Origin: Pseudoalteromonas apostichopi
GTDB lineage: Bacteria; Pseudomonadota; Gammaproteobacteria; Enterobacterales; Alteromonadaceae
DNA length: 64,000 nt
NCBI RefSeq assembly: GCF_030297135.1
Contig: NZ_AP028065.1
Span: 1,798,001 to 1,862,000 of the forward strand
Direction of reading: 5' to 3'
A program made the position numbers and the translations under genes. Positions 33,542 through 42,244 of this stretch are shown here, in pieces. The notes beneath the pieces were generated by a model that saw only the letters and a list, made by a program, of their open reading frames with translations, did not search any database and was not told where the DNA came from. Each line of letters opens with the position of its first letter. The stretch's first letter is position 1.

Positions 33542-33913
33542 ATGGATGATAATCAAAAAGTTGAAATAATTGTGGCAGATAAAGAGCAGCGCATGTGGGC
33601 AATGTTTTGTCACTTAAGTGCCTTAGCTGGCTTGCTTTTCCCGTTCGGCTCGGTAATTGGGCCTTTGATTGTTTGGCTTGTAAAAAAAGAAGAAATGCCG
33701 CTCGTTGCAGAGCATGGCCGCAAGTCATTAAACTTTCAATTAACCATGATGATCGCCTACATTGTCTGCTTCATGCTGATGTTTGTTGTCATTGGTGTCA
33801 TTCTGCTGCCATTGGTAGCGCTATTCTCATTAATTATGGTGGTCGTATCGGCGATTAAAGCCAACGATGGTAAAGAAGTTAAATACCCAATGGCGATAGA
33901 ATTTATAAAGTAA
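33542..33913 (+). CDS. DUF4870 membrane protein
   Basis: A 123-residue inner-membrane protein of the DUF4870 family. A short polar N-terminus is followed by MWAMFCHLSALAGLLFPFG, VIGPLIVWLVKKEE, HGRKSLNFQLTMMIAY and a third long hydrophobic stretch. These are the characteristic blocks. Function unknown. It ends at a strong terminator that separates it from yqaA. AAGGAA lies before the ATG. Confidence 0.9.
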   Translation: MDDNQKVEIIVADKEQRMWAMFCHLSALAGLLFPFGSVIGPLIVWLVKKEEMPLVAEHGRKSLNFQLTMMIAYIVCFMLMFVVIGVILLPLVALFSLIMVVVSAIKANDGKEVKYPMAIEFIK

Positions 33914-33930
33914 GGTGGTTTGGGTATATT

Positions 33931-33959
33931 AAAAGCTCAGCCGTTTGCTGAGCTTTTTT
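33931..33959 (+). terminator. terminator between DUF4870 gene and yqaA
   Basis: AAAAGCTCAGC and GCTGAGCTTTT pair around a five-base loop, followed by T. It ends the DUF4870 transcript and lies only a few bases before the yqaA start. Confidence 0.85.
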
Positions 33960-33964
33960 ATGTG

Positions 33965-34405
33965 ATGTTTATGGCCTATTTATCGTTATTTCTCAGCGCG
34001 TTTATTTCCGCAACCTTATTACCTAGCTCTTCAGAATTAGTGATGACTGCTATGATAGCCAGTGGTGACTATCTACTTTGGTTGTTATGGCTAAGTGCAA
34101 CCCTGGGCAATGTGCTTGGGAGTTGCGTGAATTATTGGCTGGGCACGCAAGTCATGCGATTTAAAGACCGCAAATGGTTTCCCGTTTCAGAAAAGTCGAT
34201 AGACAAAGCCGAAAAGCAATTCAATAAGTACGGTATTTACAGTTTGTTGTTTGCTTGGCTGCCTATTGTCGGGGACCCTTTAACGGTTGTTGGCGGAATT
34301 TTTAGGGTTAAGTTTTCGCTCTTTTTGTTTCTCGTAACCCTAGGCAAAGGCGCACGTTATTTAGCTGTGCTTGCCTTTGCGGTAGGGCTAGAAAAACTAT
34401 TTTAG
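33965..34405 (+). CDS. yqaA: YqaA family membrane protein
   Basis: A 146-residue inner-membrane protein related to DedA/VTT-type proteins and close to E. coli YqaA. Matching blocks are SAFISATLLPSSSELVMTAM, ATLGNVLGSCVNYWLG, KYGIYSLLFAWLPIVGDPLT and TLGKGARYLAVLAFAVG. The reading frame extends back to a TTG before the terminator, but such a start would make the terminator stem part of the coding region; ATG at 33965 (or 33971) is more plausible. DedA relatives flip lipids; YqaA's role is not settled. It overlaps the convergent folX by four bases. Confidence 0.85.
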   Translation: MFMAYLSLFLSAFISATLLPSSSELVMTAMIASGDYLLWLLWLSATLGNVLGSCVNYWLGTQVMRFKDRKWFPVSEKSIDKAEKQFNKYGIYSLLFAWLPIVGDPLTVVGGIFRVKFSLFLFLVTLGKGARYLAVLAFAVGLEKLF

Positions 34406-34761
34406 CTTTTTTGCCAATCAAGGGTCAGTGATACTGAATCAGCAAAACGCAGCGCATGAGGTTTATCGACGCGCACTTTGGCATAGTGAACACTTTGATG
34501 CTGGTGGCAAATTGCTAAAATTTCAGCAACCAATTTTTCTAACAGCAAAAAGTGGCCTTCTTCGACAAGGCTGATCACTTCTTTGGTGATGGTCTTGTAG
34601 TTTAGTGCTTTATCAACCGCATCAGTCTCACAAGCTTGATCAGCAGGGTAATGAATTTCTAAATTAATCACTACATCTTGTTTTTTCTCACGTTCCTCAG
34701 GGTTAAAACCAATAAAGGTTCGTAGCCTGAGATTAGTGACATTAATAATTGCGTTGGCCAT
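34402..34761 (-). CDS. folX: dihydroneopterin triphosphate 2'-epimerase
   Basis: A 119-residue pterin epimerase of the FolB/FolX fold. It is closer to FolX than FolB: INVTNLRLRTFIGFNPEE, INLEIHYPADQA, ALNYKTITKEVI, FLLLEKLVAEIL and DKPHALRFADSVSLTL parallel the E. coli FolX sequence. It converts dihydroneopterin triphosphate to dihydromonapterin triphosphate. The gene begins on the folE stop; AGAGGG favours the second of two adjacent ATGs. With folE and folM it makes tetrahydromonapterin. Confidence 0.9.
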   Translation of the reverse strand: MANAIINVTNLRLRTFIGFNPEEREKKQDVVINLEIHYPADQACETDAVDKALNYKTITKEVISLVEEGHFLLLEKLVAEILAICHQHQSVHYAKVRVDKPHALRFADSVSLTLDWQKS

Positions 34762-34763
34762 CA

Positions 34764-35318
34764 TTACCCTCTAACTAGTTGTAAGAACTCGTTACGGGTT
34801 TTTGGATCGGCTCTGAAGTTACCTAACATAACTGATGTACGCATACTCGAGTTTTGCTTTTCAACACCGCGCATCATCATACACATGTGCTTTGCTTCAA
34901 CAATTACGCCAACGCCTTTCGCACCAGTCACTTCTTCAACCGCTTTAGCAATTTGGTGGGTTAGCTGTTCTTGAATTTGAAAACGACGAGCATACATGTC
35001 AACAATACGAGCAAACTTTGACAAGCCAAGTACTTTACCGTTTGGAATATAAGCAATATGACAGCGGCCAACAAACGGCAGTAAGTGATGTTCACACATA
35101 GAGTAAAGCTCAATGTCTTGGATCAATACCATATCATCGGCATCTGAAGTAAATACCGCATTGTTGGTGATTTCATCTAATGTTTGACGATAGCCTTTAG
35201 TCAGATACTCCATCGCTTTTGCAGCGCGCTTTGGTGTGTCGAGTAATCCTTCACGAGCAGGATCTTCACCCACTGCGCTAATTATTTGCTGGTAACTGTT
35301 TTTTAAATCATCGTGCAT
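34764..35318 (-). CDS. folE: GTP cyclohydrolase I
   Basis: A 184-residue FolE, the zinc enzyme that converts GTP to dihydroneopterin triphosphate, first step of folate and monapterin synthesis. Clear motifs are LYSMCEHHLLPFVGRCHIAY, GLSKFARIVDMYARRFQIQE and the late HMCMMMRGVEKQNSSMRTS containing the second metal cysteine. The length is at the short end, lacking the usual N-terminal extension. It lies between folM (18-base gap) and folX (overlap), so the three form one operon. Confidence 0.96.
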   Translation of the reverse strand: MHDDLKNSYQQIISAVGEDPAREGLLDTPKRAAKAMEYLTKGYRQTLDEITNNAVFTSDADDMVLIQDIELYSMCEHHLLPFVGRCHIAYIPNGKVLGLSKFARIVDMYARRFQIQEQLTHQIAKAVEEVTGAKGVGVIVEAKHMCMMMRGVEKQNSSMRTSVMLGNFRADPKTRNEFLQLVRG

Positions 35319-35336
35319 AGCTTTCTCAGTAATTCG

Positions 35337-36056
35337 TTATTTTAAATGTCTGCCACCATCAACAGGCATAGAACGACCTGTGATGTAGTGACTGTTTAGT
35401 AATAGTTCTACGCTGTTAATAATCTCGGCGCAGCCGGGCTCAATGCCCATTAGCGATTTCTTTAATGTTTTTGCTTTGTACTCGTCGCTGTCGTGTTCGT
35501 TAAAAATGATCAACGAAGGCGCAATTGCATTTACTTTAATGGCAGGTGCGAATTTAGCAGCAAACGACTTGGTTAAATTATCAAGCGCCGCTTTACTTGC
35601 AGCATAAGCTAGGTGTTTAGGACTGCCTTTCTCAACGACATAATCGGTTAAATGAATAATATCTGCGGCTTGGCCACTGTTTTGCTGATAATGTAATAGC
35701 AAGTCAGAGGCTGCTAAATTGATTAAATAGGGCGCTTTGGCGTGAATACGCATCATGTTGTCAAATAGGTCTGCGTAATCGTGGTTATTTGCTTCACAGT
35801 CCCAGCTAGACGCATTATGGATAATTGCTTTGAGTTGGTTGGTATGGGTTTTTAATTCTTCAATAAAATGCCCGATAGCTTGGTCATTATTAAAATCGGC
35901 ATGGATACAAATGGCACCTTTACCTGCAAGCACATCAATCGCTTCATGACGGGTACGGTAAGTTACTATTATTTCTTGCCCTTGCGCTAAAAAGTGCTCG
36001 GCCACAGCGAGTCCAATACGTTGGCCTGCGCCAGTAATTAAAATGGGCGATGACAT
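35337..36056 (-). CDS. folM: dihydromonapterin reductase
   Basis: A 239-residue short-chain dehydrogenase/reductase. The NADPH motif is ILITGAGQRIGLAVAEHFL at the N-terminus, the catalytic Tyr-Lys is in LAYAASKAALDNLTKSFAA, and the end is GRSMPVDGGRHLK. FolM reduces dihydromonapterin to tetrahydromonapterin and also has dihydrofolate reductase activity. Linkage to folE and folX makes this assignment much firmer than the fold alone. It is the first gene of the operon. 36057-36256 is an intergenic promoter region shared with the divergent permease. Confidence 0.9.
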   Translation of the reverse strand: MSSPILITGAGQRIGLAVAEHFLAQGQEIIVTYRTRHEAIDVLAGKGAICIHADFNNDQAIGHFIEELKTHTNQLKAIIHNASSWDCEANNHDYADLFDNMMRIHAKAPYLINLAASDLLLHYQQNSGQAADIIHLTDYVVEKGSPKHLAYAASKAALDNLTKSFAAKFAPAIKVNAIAPSLIIFNEHDSDEYKAKTLKKSLMGIEPGCAEIINSVELLLNSHYITGRSMPVDGGRHLK

Positions 36057-36256
36057 AAACTAATATAAAACCTTAGATTTTTGATTTGAAAAGTAATGTA
36101 TTTAACTGTAACAACTATAAACCAAATTACAGAACTATTTCACCTTTACTGCATTCATGTTGCCAAACATTCTACGCAATACTGGCAATCATAGATCAGT
36201 TGCCCGGTTTTCAGTCTCAGGCATAATAGCCATACTTGATACTTTTCTTTTTCATT

Positions 36257-37156
36257 ATGCTTGCTGTCATTAAATCATTTAGCTGGCTACGAACCGTACC
36301 ATGGCTATTTATTATCGCTGTTTATTGTACTTTATTGCTTTTGCAAGGCCCCGCTAATGCAGTGAGTAATTTTGTGACGCAATTGAGTATTGCTGCAACG
36401 ATGGCGGTTGGCTCATTTGTCGCTGGTGGCACTGCTCTGGGAGGCGGTGCGGTAGCGTTTCCGGTAATGACCAAAATATTAGCGATAGAACCTGCGACAG
36501 CGAAAGTGTTTTCTCTTGCTATACAAAGCTTTGGTATGACAGCTGCTGCTTTAACAATTATTTTTAGCCGTATCCCTTATTACAAACAAGTGGTATTAAT
36601 CGCGACGCCAATGGCTATTTTCGGCGCTATATTGAGTTTATTTTTCATTGCTGATCACTTACCAAGGTTAGCGGTGAAAGCGGTCTTTAGCGCACTATTA
36701 TTATGTTTTGCGTTGACCTTAGCGTGGCGTATTTATCGGCGAGCTCAGCATATTTGTAGCCAGACAAAGATCACCGTAAATAAAACGCGAGTCGCGTTGA
36801 TAGCTACGCTTGGTGGTGTTGCATCAGGATTGGTTGGGTCGGGCGCCGATATTGCTGTTTTTGCGCTGTTAGTTATTGCATATAACGCGAATATTCAACG
36901 TGCAACGGCAACCACAGTGATCATTATGGCTGTGACGTCTGTCGTAGCAAGTGTTATGAATTATTTTTACCTCGAGACTATTAACCCACAAATTCAAGCC
37001 TATCTATTAGCTGCTATTCCTGTTGTGGTGCTGGGCGCACCGCTAGGTGCTTATGTGTGTGCAAGAGTGAAAAGTGGGCAACTCATTAGCTTTTTACTGC
37101 TACTCATTGCCCTAGAAGTGTCGTTTACTATTTATGAATTATTGATCGTTATTTAA
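36257..37156 (+). CDS. TSUP (TauE/SafE) family permease
   Basis: A 299-residue inner-membrane protein with about eight hydrophobic helices of the TauE/SafE/TSUP family, which exports sulfite, sulfonates and other organic anions. The first repeat has VGSFVAGGTALGGGAVAFPV and the second GGVASGLVGSGADIAVFAL, the paired glycine-rich motifs of the family. I use the ATG at 36257; a TTG 21 bases earlier is possible. There is no strong ribosome site. The substrate is not evident from context. Its end overlaps nadE by four bases. Confidence 0.88.
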   Translation: MLAVIKSFSWLRTVPWLFIIAVYCTLLLLQGPANAVSNFVTQLSIAATMAVGSFVAGGTALGGGAVAFPVMTKILAIEPATAKVFSLAIQSFGMTAAALTIIFSRIPYYKQVVLIATPMAIFGAILSLFFIADHLPRLAVKAVFSALLLCFALTLAWRIYRRAQHICSQTKITVNKTRVALIATLGGVASGLVGSGADIAVFALLVIAYNANIQRATATTVIIMAVTSVVASVMNYFYLETINPQIQAYLLAAIPVVVLGAPLGAYVCARVKSGQLISFLLLLIALEVSFTIYELLIVI

Positions 37157-37989
37157 AGCGCATCGTAAACCGTTGGGATTGCTTGGCGCTTATGCTGAGT
37201 ACGTAAGTAAATAGCTGTTAGCTTTTCTTCGACTTCATTGCTGACATCTTTACCTTCTAAGAAATCATCAATTTGATCGTAAGTTAAGCCAAGCGCTTCT
37301 TCATCGGTAAGGCCTGGGCGGTCACACTCTAAGTCAGCGGTTGGGGCTTTATGTACTAGTACAGCTGGCGCACCTAAGTGCTCAGCAAGCGCACGAACTT
37401 GGCGTTTTGATAAACCAAATAACGGTGCTAAATCACACGCTCCGTCACCAAATTTAGTGTAAAAGCCAGTGATGTTTTCTGCACTGTGATCGGTACCAAC
37501 CACTAAGCCTTGACAGAAACCGGCAATTTCGTATTGCGCAACCATGCGTTGGCGCGCTTTTACATTACCTTTGATAAAGTCGATTTTAGCTTGCTCTGGT
37601 AATTCAGCATTACCACCAACAACTGCAGCCATTGCTTGCTCATGCATGCCATCTACAGCAGCTTTGATATTAACCGTCATACGCTTACTCGGTTGAATAA
37701 AATCAACCGCGAGTTGCGCTTCGTCTTCGTCTGCTTGTACGCCATAAGGTAAGCGTACTGCAATAAATTGATATTCGTTGGTGTTGTGCTCTTGGTTTAG
37801 TTCATCAACAGCTAATTGGCATAAACGGCCACAGGTTGATGAGTCAACACCACCACTGATCCCTAATACAAGTGAGCGAGAGTGCGCAGCAATAAGTCGG
37901 CTTTTAAGAAAGTTAACGCGACGGGTAATTTCCGCTTTTACATCAATAGTTGGTTGGACTTTCATTTCCGCCAGAATGTCGGCACGCAT
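37153..37989 (-). CDS. nadE: ammonia-dependent NAD+ synthetase
   Basis: A 278-residue NadE that amidates deamido-NAD with ammonia and ATP in the last step of NAD synthesis. The ATP-pyrophosphatase P-loop is LVLGISGGVDSSTCGRL near residue 46; the NVKARQRMVAQYEIA, TDHSAENITGFYTKFGDGA and LAPLFGLSKRQVR blocks are typical of the homodimer. No N-terminal glutaminase domain is present. I use the ATG at 37989 because GGAG lies eight bases before it; a longer frame would add 15 unlikely residues. Confidence 0.95.
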   Translation of the reverse strand: MRADILAEMKVQPTIDVKAEITRRVNFLKSRLIAAHSRSLVLGISGGVDSSTCGRLCQLAVDELNQEHNTNEYQFIAVRLPYGVQADEDEAQLAVDFIQPSKRMTVNIKAAVDGMHEQAMAAVVGGNAELPEQAKIDFIKGNVKARQRMVAQYEIAGFCQGLVVGTDHSAENITGFYTKFGDGACDLAPLFGLSKRQVRALAEHLGAPAVLVHKAPTADLECDRPGLTDEEALGLTYDQIDDFLEGKDVSNEVEEKLTAIYLRTQHKRQAIPTVYDAL

Positions 37990-38056
37990 GGTAGAGCTCC
38001 TATTTTTCGTTGTGGTTGTCAGCGTTTTATACATTATGTTACGGGCGTGATTTTTA

Positions 38057-38683
38057 TTAAAGACCTAAATGCGCTTTTATTGCGTTAATTTGTTGCTTAA
38101 GATCTTCGATTTCGCTTCGTAATTGTTGCACTTCACTACTGTTGTCCTGAAAAGGCTCATTAGCTGCCATGTCTTCAGTAATGCTGTCTGGGTCTACAAA
38201 TAAGTGCATGTAACGGCTTTCTCGTTTGCCTGGCTCTCGTGCTAAGCGTGCAACATATTCTTGCTCGATGAGTGCATTTAATGCTGCTTCGACTTCATTG
38301 ACATTACTAAACTCAGCCAGTCGGTTGCTGCGAGTTCTTAGTTCTCCCGGTGTTTGCGGGCCTCGTAATAGTAACAAACAAATAATGGCGCGTTGCTGCT
38401 CACTAAATTGCAAACTGCCAAATTCGGTATTACAAAAGCGATGAGCATATTTATTTACACGCCCTGACAGTCCTTCATCAACCGTTACCAAGCGTGATGC
38501 AATAAGTTCATCAAGGGTATCTTGGACTTGCGCTTCAGTTAGAGACATTACTGGCTCACGGTTAGATTTTTGATTACATGCATTAGTAAGTGAGTTTAAA
38601 GATAATGGGTAATGTTCGGGTGTTGTACTTTGCTTTTCGAGTAAACAGCCAATAACGCGTTGTTGAATTGATGATAATTGCAT
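38057..38683 (-). CDS. yceH: YceH/DUF480 family protein
   Basis: A 208-residue cytosolic protein of the YceH family with two tandem winged-helix domains. The N-terminus has RVIGCLLEKQSTTPEHYPLS and NACNQKSNREPVMSL; the second wing begins ICLLLLRGPQTPGELRTR, all family blocks. The C-terminus is coiled-coil (SSEVQQLRSEIEDLKQQIN). No DNA target is known to me. It lies 17 bases past the end of the large hybrid kinase gene on the same strand. Confidence 0.9.
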   Translation of the reverse strand: MQLSSIQQRVIGCLLEKQSTTPEHYPLSLNSLTNACNQKSNREPVMSLTEAQVQDTLDELIASRLVTVDEGLSGRVNKYAHRFCNTEFGSLQFSEQQRAIICLLLLRGPQTPGELRTRSNRLAEFSNVNEVEAALNALIEQEYVARLAREPGKRESRYMHLFVDPDSITEDMAANEPFQDNSSEVQQLRSEIEDLKQQINAIKAHLGL

Positions 38684-38700
38684 GGTTTTACTCTCTTTCT

Positions 38701-41700
38701 TTATTCTTCAGTGCTTAGCCACACTGTTAACTTTTTATTGAGCGAGTCAAATTTAAGGGGCTTGGTGACGTAGTCGTTCATACCAGCGTTTAAACAACGT
38801 TCTTTGTCACCTTGCATTGCATTTGCTGTCAGTGCGACGATATTAACCCCTTGATGAGCTGCACCTGCTTTACCAGCACGAATGGCCCGTGTTGCTTGGT
38901 AACCATCCATTTCTGGCATTTGGCAATCCATTAACACTAAAAGATAAGGCCTTTGCTCACGACTTGAAAGTTTTGCAATTGCTTCAAGACCATTTTCGGC
39001 AATATCAAAACTAAGGCCTGCTTGTTTTAATAATGAGCCGGCGACCATCTGATTCACTTTATTATCTTCAACGAGCAAAACCTGTGACTCTGTATTACTG
39101 TTATTGGTTACAGCCTTGGTTATTAACGTTTCTTTACTGACTTGCTGCTGTTCAATGTACTTGTCATTTACTAGTGAATTAAATAAATCAGACTGTGTTA
39201 ATGGTTTGAAGATAATACTCTCAACTTTTATTGTTTGTCTTGTTTGTTTTTCCGTAAGGTTCATTGGTGCCATCAGAATTCGTTTGCAGCTAGTGGCATT
39301 AAAGTACTTTAAGAACGCTTGTTGGTGCTCTTTTGTTGCGCTGCTATAAAACTGATAATCAACTAAAATGGCATCACAACCTTTATTGTCAGGCATTGAA
39401 GCAAAATTGAGTAAGCTTGACATATCGCTATATGCTTCTACTTCAGCACCCCACAACTGCAACTGTTTTTTGGTGATATTGATACTTAGCCTACAGTTAT
39501 CAGCAATTAAAATATGCTTTTTATCTAAGATGTGGCTAGGTTCAGGTGCTTGTTTTGTGTGATCACGTTTAACTTTTACAGAAAAATTAAAGGTGCTGCC
39601 TTCCCCATATGAACTAATTACACTTACATCCCCCTCCATTAACTGGCAGAGCTGTTTTACAATCGCAAGCCCAAGTCCTGTCCCGCCGTATTGACGTGTG
39701 GTTGATGCATCTGCTTGTGTGAATGAGTCAAATAAGGTGGCTTGTTTTTCAGGTTTAATCCCAACGCCAGAATCAATAACAGAGCAGTTCAAAAACAACT
39801 CTTCGTCGCTTGTTTCGAGTTTGGCGATGACGATAATCTCACCATCTTTGGTGAATTTAACGGCATTACTCACTAAATTATTGATGATTTGTCTAATACG
39901 ATTCGGGTCACTAATAATAAACCCATGATTAAGTTGTGTAGTATCTAACAGTAACTTGGTATTGTTTTGCTCTGCTTTGATAGCAAACGATTCAATCGTA
40001 TCGCCAAGTAGTTTTAATACGTTGAAGCTCACATTTTCAATATCGAGTTTACCAGCCTCAATTTTAGAAAAGTCTAGAATATCATTAATGATATGCAGTA
40101 AAGACTCAGCCGATGATTGCGCCAAATCGATATGATGGCTTTGCTGGTTGTCTAATTTGGTTTGCTTAATGATATTGAGCATCCCAATCACGCCATTCAT
40201 GGGTGTGCGGATCTCATGACTCATGCTCGCTAAAAATTCACTTTTGGCTTTTACTGCTTGTTCAGCTGCCTCTTTTGCTTGGACTAGCTGATGCTCAGTC
40301 TCTATACGGCGCTGACTTGCGTGTAAACTTCCAATTAATGCAGCAACAGCGATTAAAAAGCTCTCTTCATTTTTACTCCAATGTCTGCGGTTATGGCATT
40401 TTTCAGCGCACACTACCCCCATCGTTTTGCTTCCTGTTGGAATTATCACGGTGAGCATTGAGCGTATATTAAACCAATCTAGGTAATTGCTACGTAAATC
40501 GCTAGTCAGCGGGTGTTGCTGTGCATCACTGGCATTTATCACGGCGTGATTATTAATGGCATCAAAATAATTTTGAAATTCAATTTGTTGTAGTGATATT
40601 GCTTCACTAAATTCAGGCTGACTCTGGTCGTGAATCGCAAAGGTGTTGAGCGATTGACGATCGTCACTGAATAACCAAATACTCGCGCGATCAATATCGA
40701 ATGCATGGCAAATAGCTTGCACAATGACATGTTTAGAAAGGTTAAGGTTACCTGTCAGTACAGCATCATTGACGGTTAATGATGCAAGGATCTCGTTATG
40801 TAAGGCGATCTTGTTATTTTCGAGCTCTACTCGCTTACGGGTATCAATATTTTGCAGTGAGCCAAATAATTTTATACAGCGGCCATTTTTATGCTCAGCT
40901 TCTCCGTGTAACAGTACCCAAACTTCATCACCTTCAGCAGTGATAATCTCTACTTGTGTTTCAAAACTTTCACCATACTTAATTGCGCGCTCGTTAAGGC
41001 GGCGAATTTTTTCACGACTTTCACCGGCTTTGAAAAGAGTATAGTTCGTAGGCCATTCAGGCTGGACATTTAGGGGAAGCTTAAATATTTGCTTGGTCAT
41101 GTCAGACCAATATACGGTTTTTTTCTCAAGGTTGAATGACCAAGCACCGACTTTGGCGAGGCTACTCATGGTTTCTAGCATTCGCTCGCTCTTGTGCTGT
41201 CGTTCAACCATACGTAAGAAGAATACTGAAGCGCCAGCAAACAAAATACAGAATGAAATGATGGCTAGTCTCAGTGGCCAAATTGCAGAGCTTGGAGGCT
41301 GCCATCCAGATTTAGGTGTGACATACATTTGCCACTCACCACCTGGAAAGTTAATTCTAAAACTCAGAGGGTTGGTGTTGAGCACGTCTTTAGAACCGTA
41401 AAAAAAGTCACCTTTTGAACCGCGGCCGTTGCGCCCTTGCAGCGCAACTTCATAATGTTGACTCAGTGCAATTAAACCTGAGTTACTGTAGATCTTATCT
41501 ATATCGAGTACCACCGAGAGTAATCCCCAAAAAGTGAGCTCGGGTGGTGTGAATACGGGCATTCTTGCTATCAGCGCTTGGCCACCTTGCACCAGCTCTA
41601 ATGGGCCAGCCATAACAATACGGTTTTCATCTCGTGCTCTAATTGCATCATCGCGTTGCTGAGGGGCTTCTAAAAAGTTTAGTCCAATAGATTTCTCATT

Positions 41701-42066
41701 CCCCGCAAGAGGGTAAGTCATCTGGATAATCATATCTGGGGCTGCGCCGATGTTTCTGAGCTCTGAGGAGGTTGAAAATAAGGGGCTAGCTATTTGCGTA
41801 AAGCGAGCTTGGTCTAAATTTGGCTCGGCAGCAACGGCAACAGCAAGGCCGCGCACAAGTTGAATGTTAGAAACCATCTTTGCTTCGAGTTCTGCGCGAT
41901 AAGCGCTTATTTTCGCTAGTTCTTGAGAGCGAAAAGCATCTTTTTCACGATTGTAATTAATTTGCTCGATTAAAAGACCAATTACCACGATACAGGCAAG
42001 TGATAACCAGAAGGCTAGCTTCAATTTTTGTAGTTTTTTATTATCTGCTTCGGTCGCTAGCGGCAT
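38701..42066 (-). CDS. CHASE-PAS-GAF hybrid sensor histidine kinase
   Basis: A 1121-residue membrane hybrid kinase. TM1 is at about 16-34, a periplasmic CHASE-type sensor follows (about 55-255, including AAEPNLDQARFTQIA and IGLNFLEAPQQRDDA), then TM2 near 275. Cytoplasmic parts are PAS (about 300-410, MSSLAKVGAWSFNLEKK), GAF (about 430-590), HisKA with His617 (SMSHEIRTPMNG), HATPase (NLVSNAVKFTKDG, GTGLGLAIVKQL), a divergent receiver (about 870-990, ADNCRL then LVDYQ) and a canonical receiver with Asp1047 (MDCQMPEMDGYQA). The first receiver lacks the usual double-acid start. Probably a phosphorelay to an unlinked output protein. Confidence 0.93.
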   Translation of the reverse strand: MPLATEADNKKLQKLKLAFWLSLACIVVIGLLIEQINYNREKDAFRSQELAKISAYRAELEAKMVSNIQLVRGLAVAVAAEPNLDQARFTQIASPLFSTSSELRNIGAAPDMIIQMTYPLAGNEKSIGLNFLEAPQQRDDAIRARDENRIVMAGPLELVQGGQALIARMPVFTPPELTFWGLLSVVLDIDKIYSNSGLIALSQHYEVALQGRNGRGSKGDFFYGSKDVLNTNPLSFRINFPGGEWQMYVTPKSGWQPPSSAIWPLRLAIISFCILFAGASVFFLRMVERQHKSERMLETMSSLAKVGAWSFNLEKKTVYWSDMTKQIFKLPLNVQPEWPTNYTLFKAGESREKIRRLNERAIKYGESFETQVEIITAEGDEVWVLLHGEAEHKNGRCIKLFGSLQNIDTRKRVELENNKIALHNEILASLTVNDAVLTGNLNLSKHVIVQAICHAFDIDRASIWLFSDDRQSLNTFAIHDQSQPEFSEAISLQQIEFQNYFDAINNHAVINASDAQQHPLTSDLRSNYLDWFNIRSMLTVIIPTGSKTMGVVCAEKCHNRRHWSKNEESFLIAVAALIGSLHASQRRIETEHQLVQAKEAAEQAVKAKSEFLASMSHEIRTPMNGVIGMLNIIKQTKLDNQQSHHIDLAQSSAESLLHIINDILDFSKIEAGKLDIENVSFNVLKLLGDTIESFAIKAEQNNTKLLLDTTQLNHGFIISDPNRIRQIINNLVSNAVKFTKDGEIIVIAKLETSDEELFLNCSVIDSGVGIKPEKQATLFDSFTQADASTTRQYGGTGLGLAIVKQLCQLMEGDVSVISSYGEGSTFNFSVKVKRDHTKQAPEPSHILDKKHILIADNCRLSINITKKQLQLWGAEVEAYSDMSSLLNFASMPDNKGCDAILVDYQFYSSATKEHQQAFLKYFNATSCKRILMAPMNLTEKQTRQTIKVESIIFKPLTQSDLFNSLVNDKYIEQQQVSKETLITKAVTNNSNTESQVLLVEDNKVNQMVAGSLLKQAGLSFDIAENGLEAIAKLSSREQRPYLLVLMDCQMPEMDGYQATRAIRAGKAGAAHQGVNIVALTANAMQGDKERCLNAGMNDYVTKPLKFDSLNKKLTVWLSTEE

Positions 42067-42244
42067 GAGAAATATCAGGTTTTATACTATCTACCTACTA
42101 TAGACAATTTCTGTGGTAATTAACAATGAACAGCTAACCTAGGACGTTAAATTTAATTATTTGTATCGCAACACTATTTTTTCATAAAACTCAGGTTAAT
42201 ATACCAGGTTAATACAGTGTTACTTCAGCGCAAGGAAAATTGGC

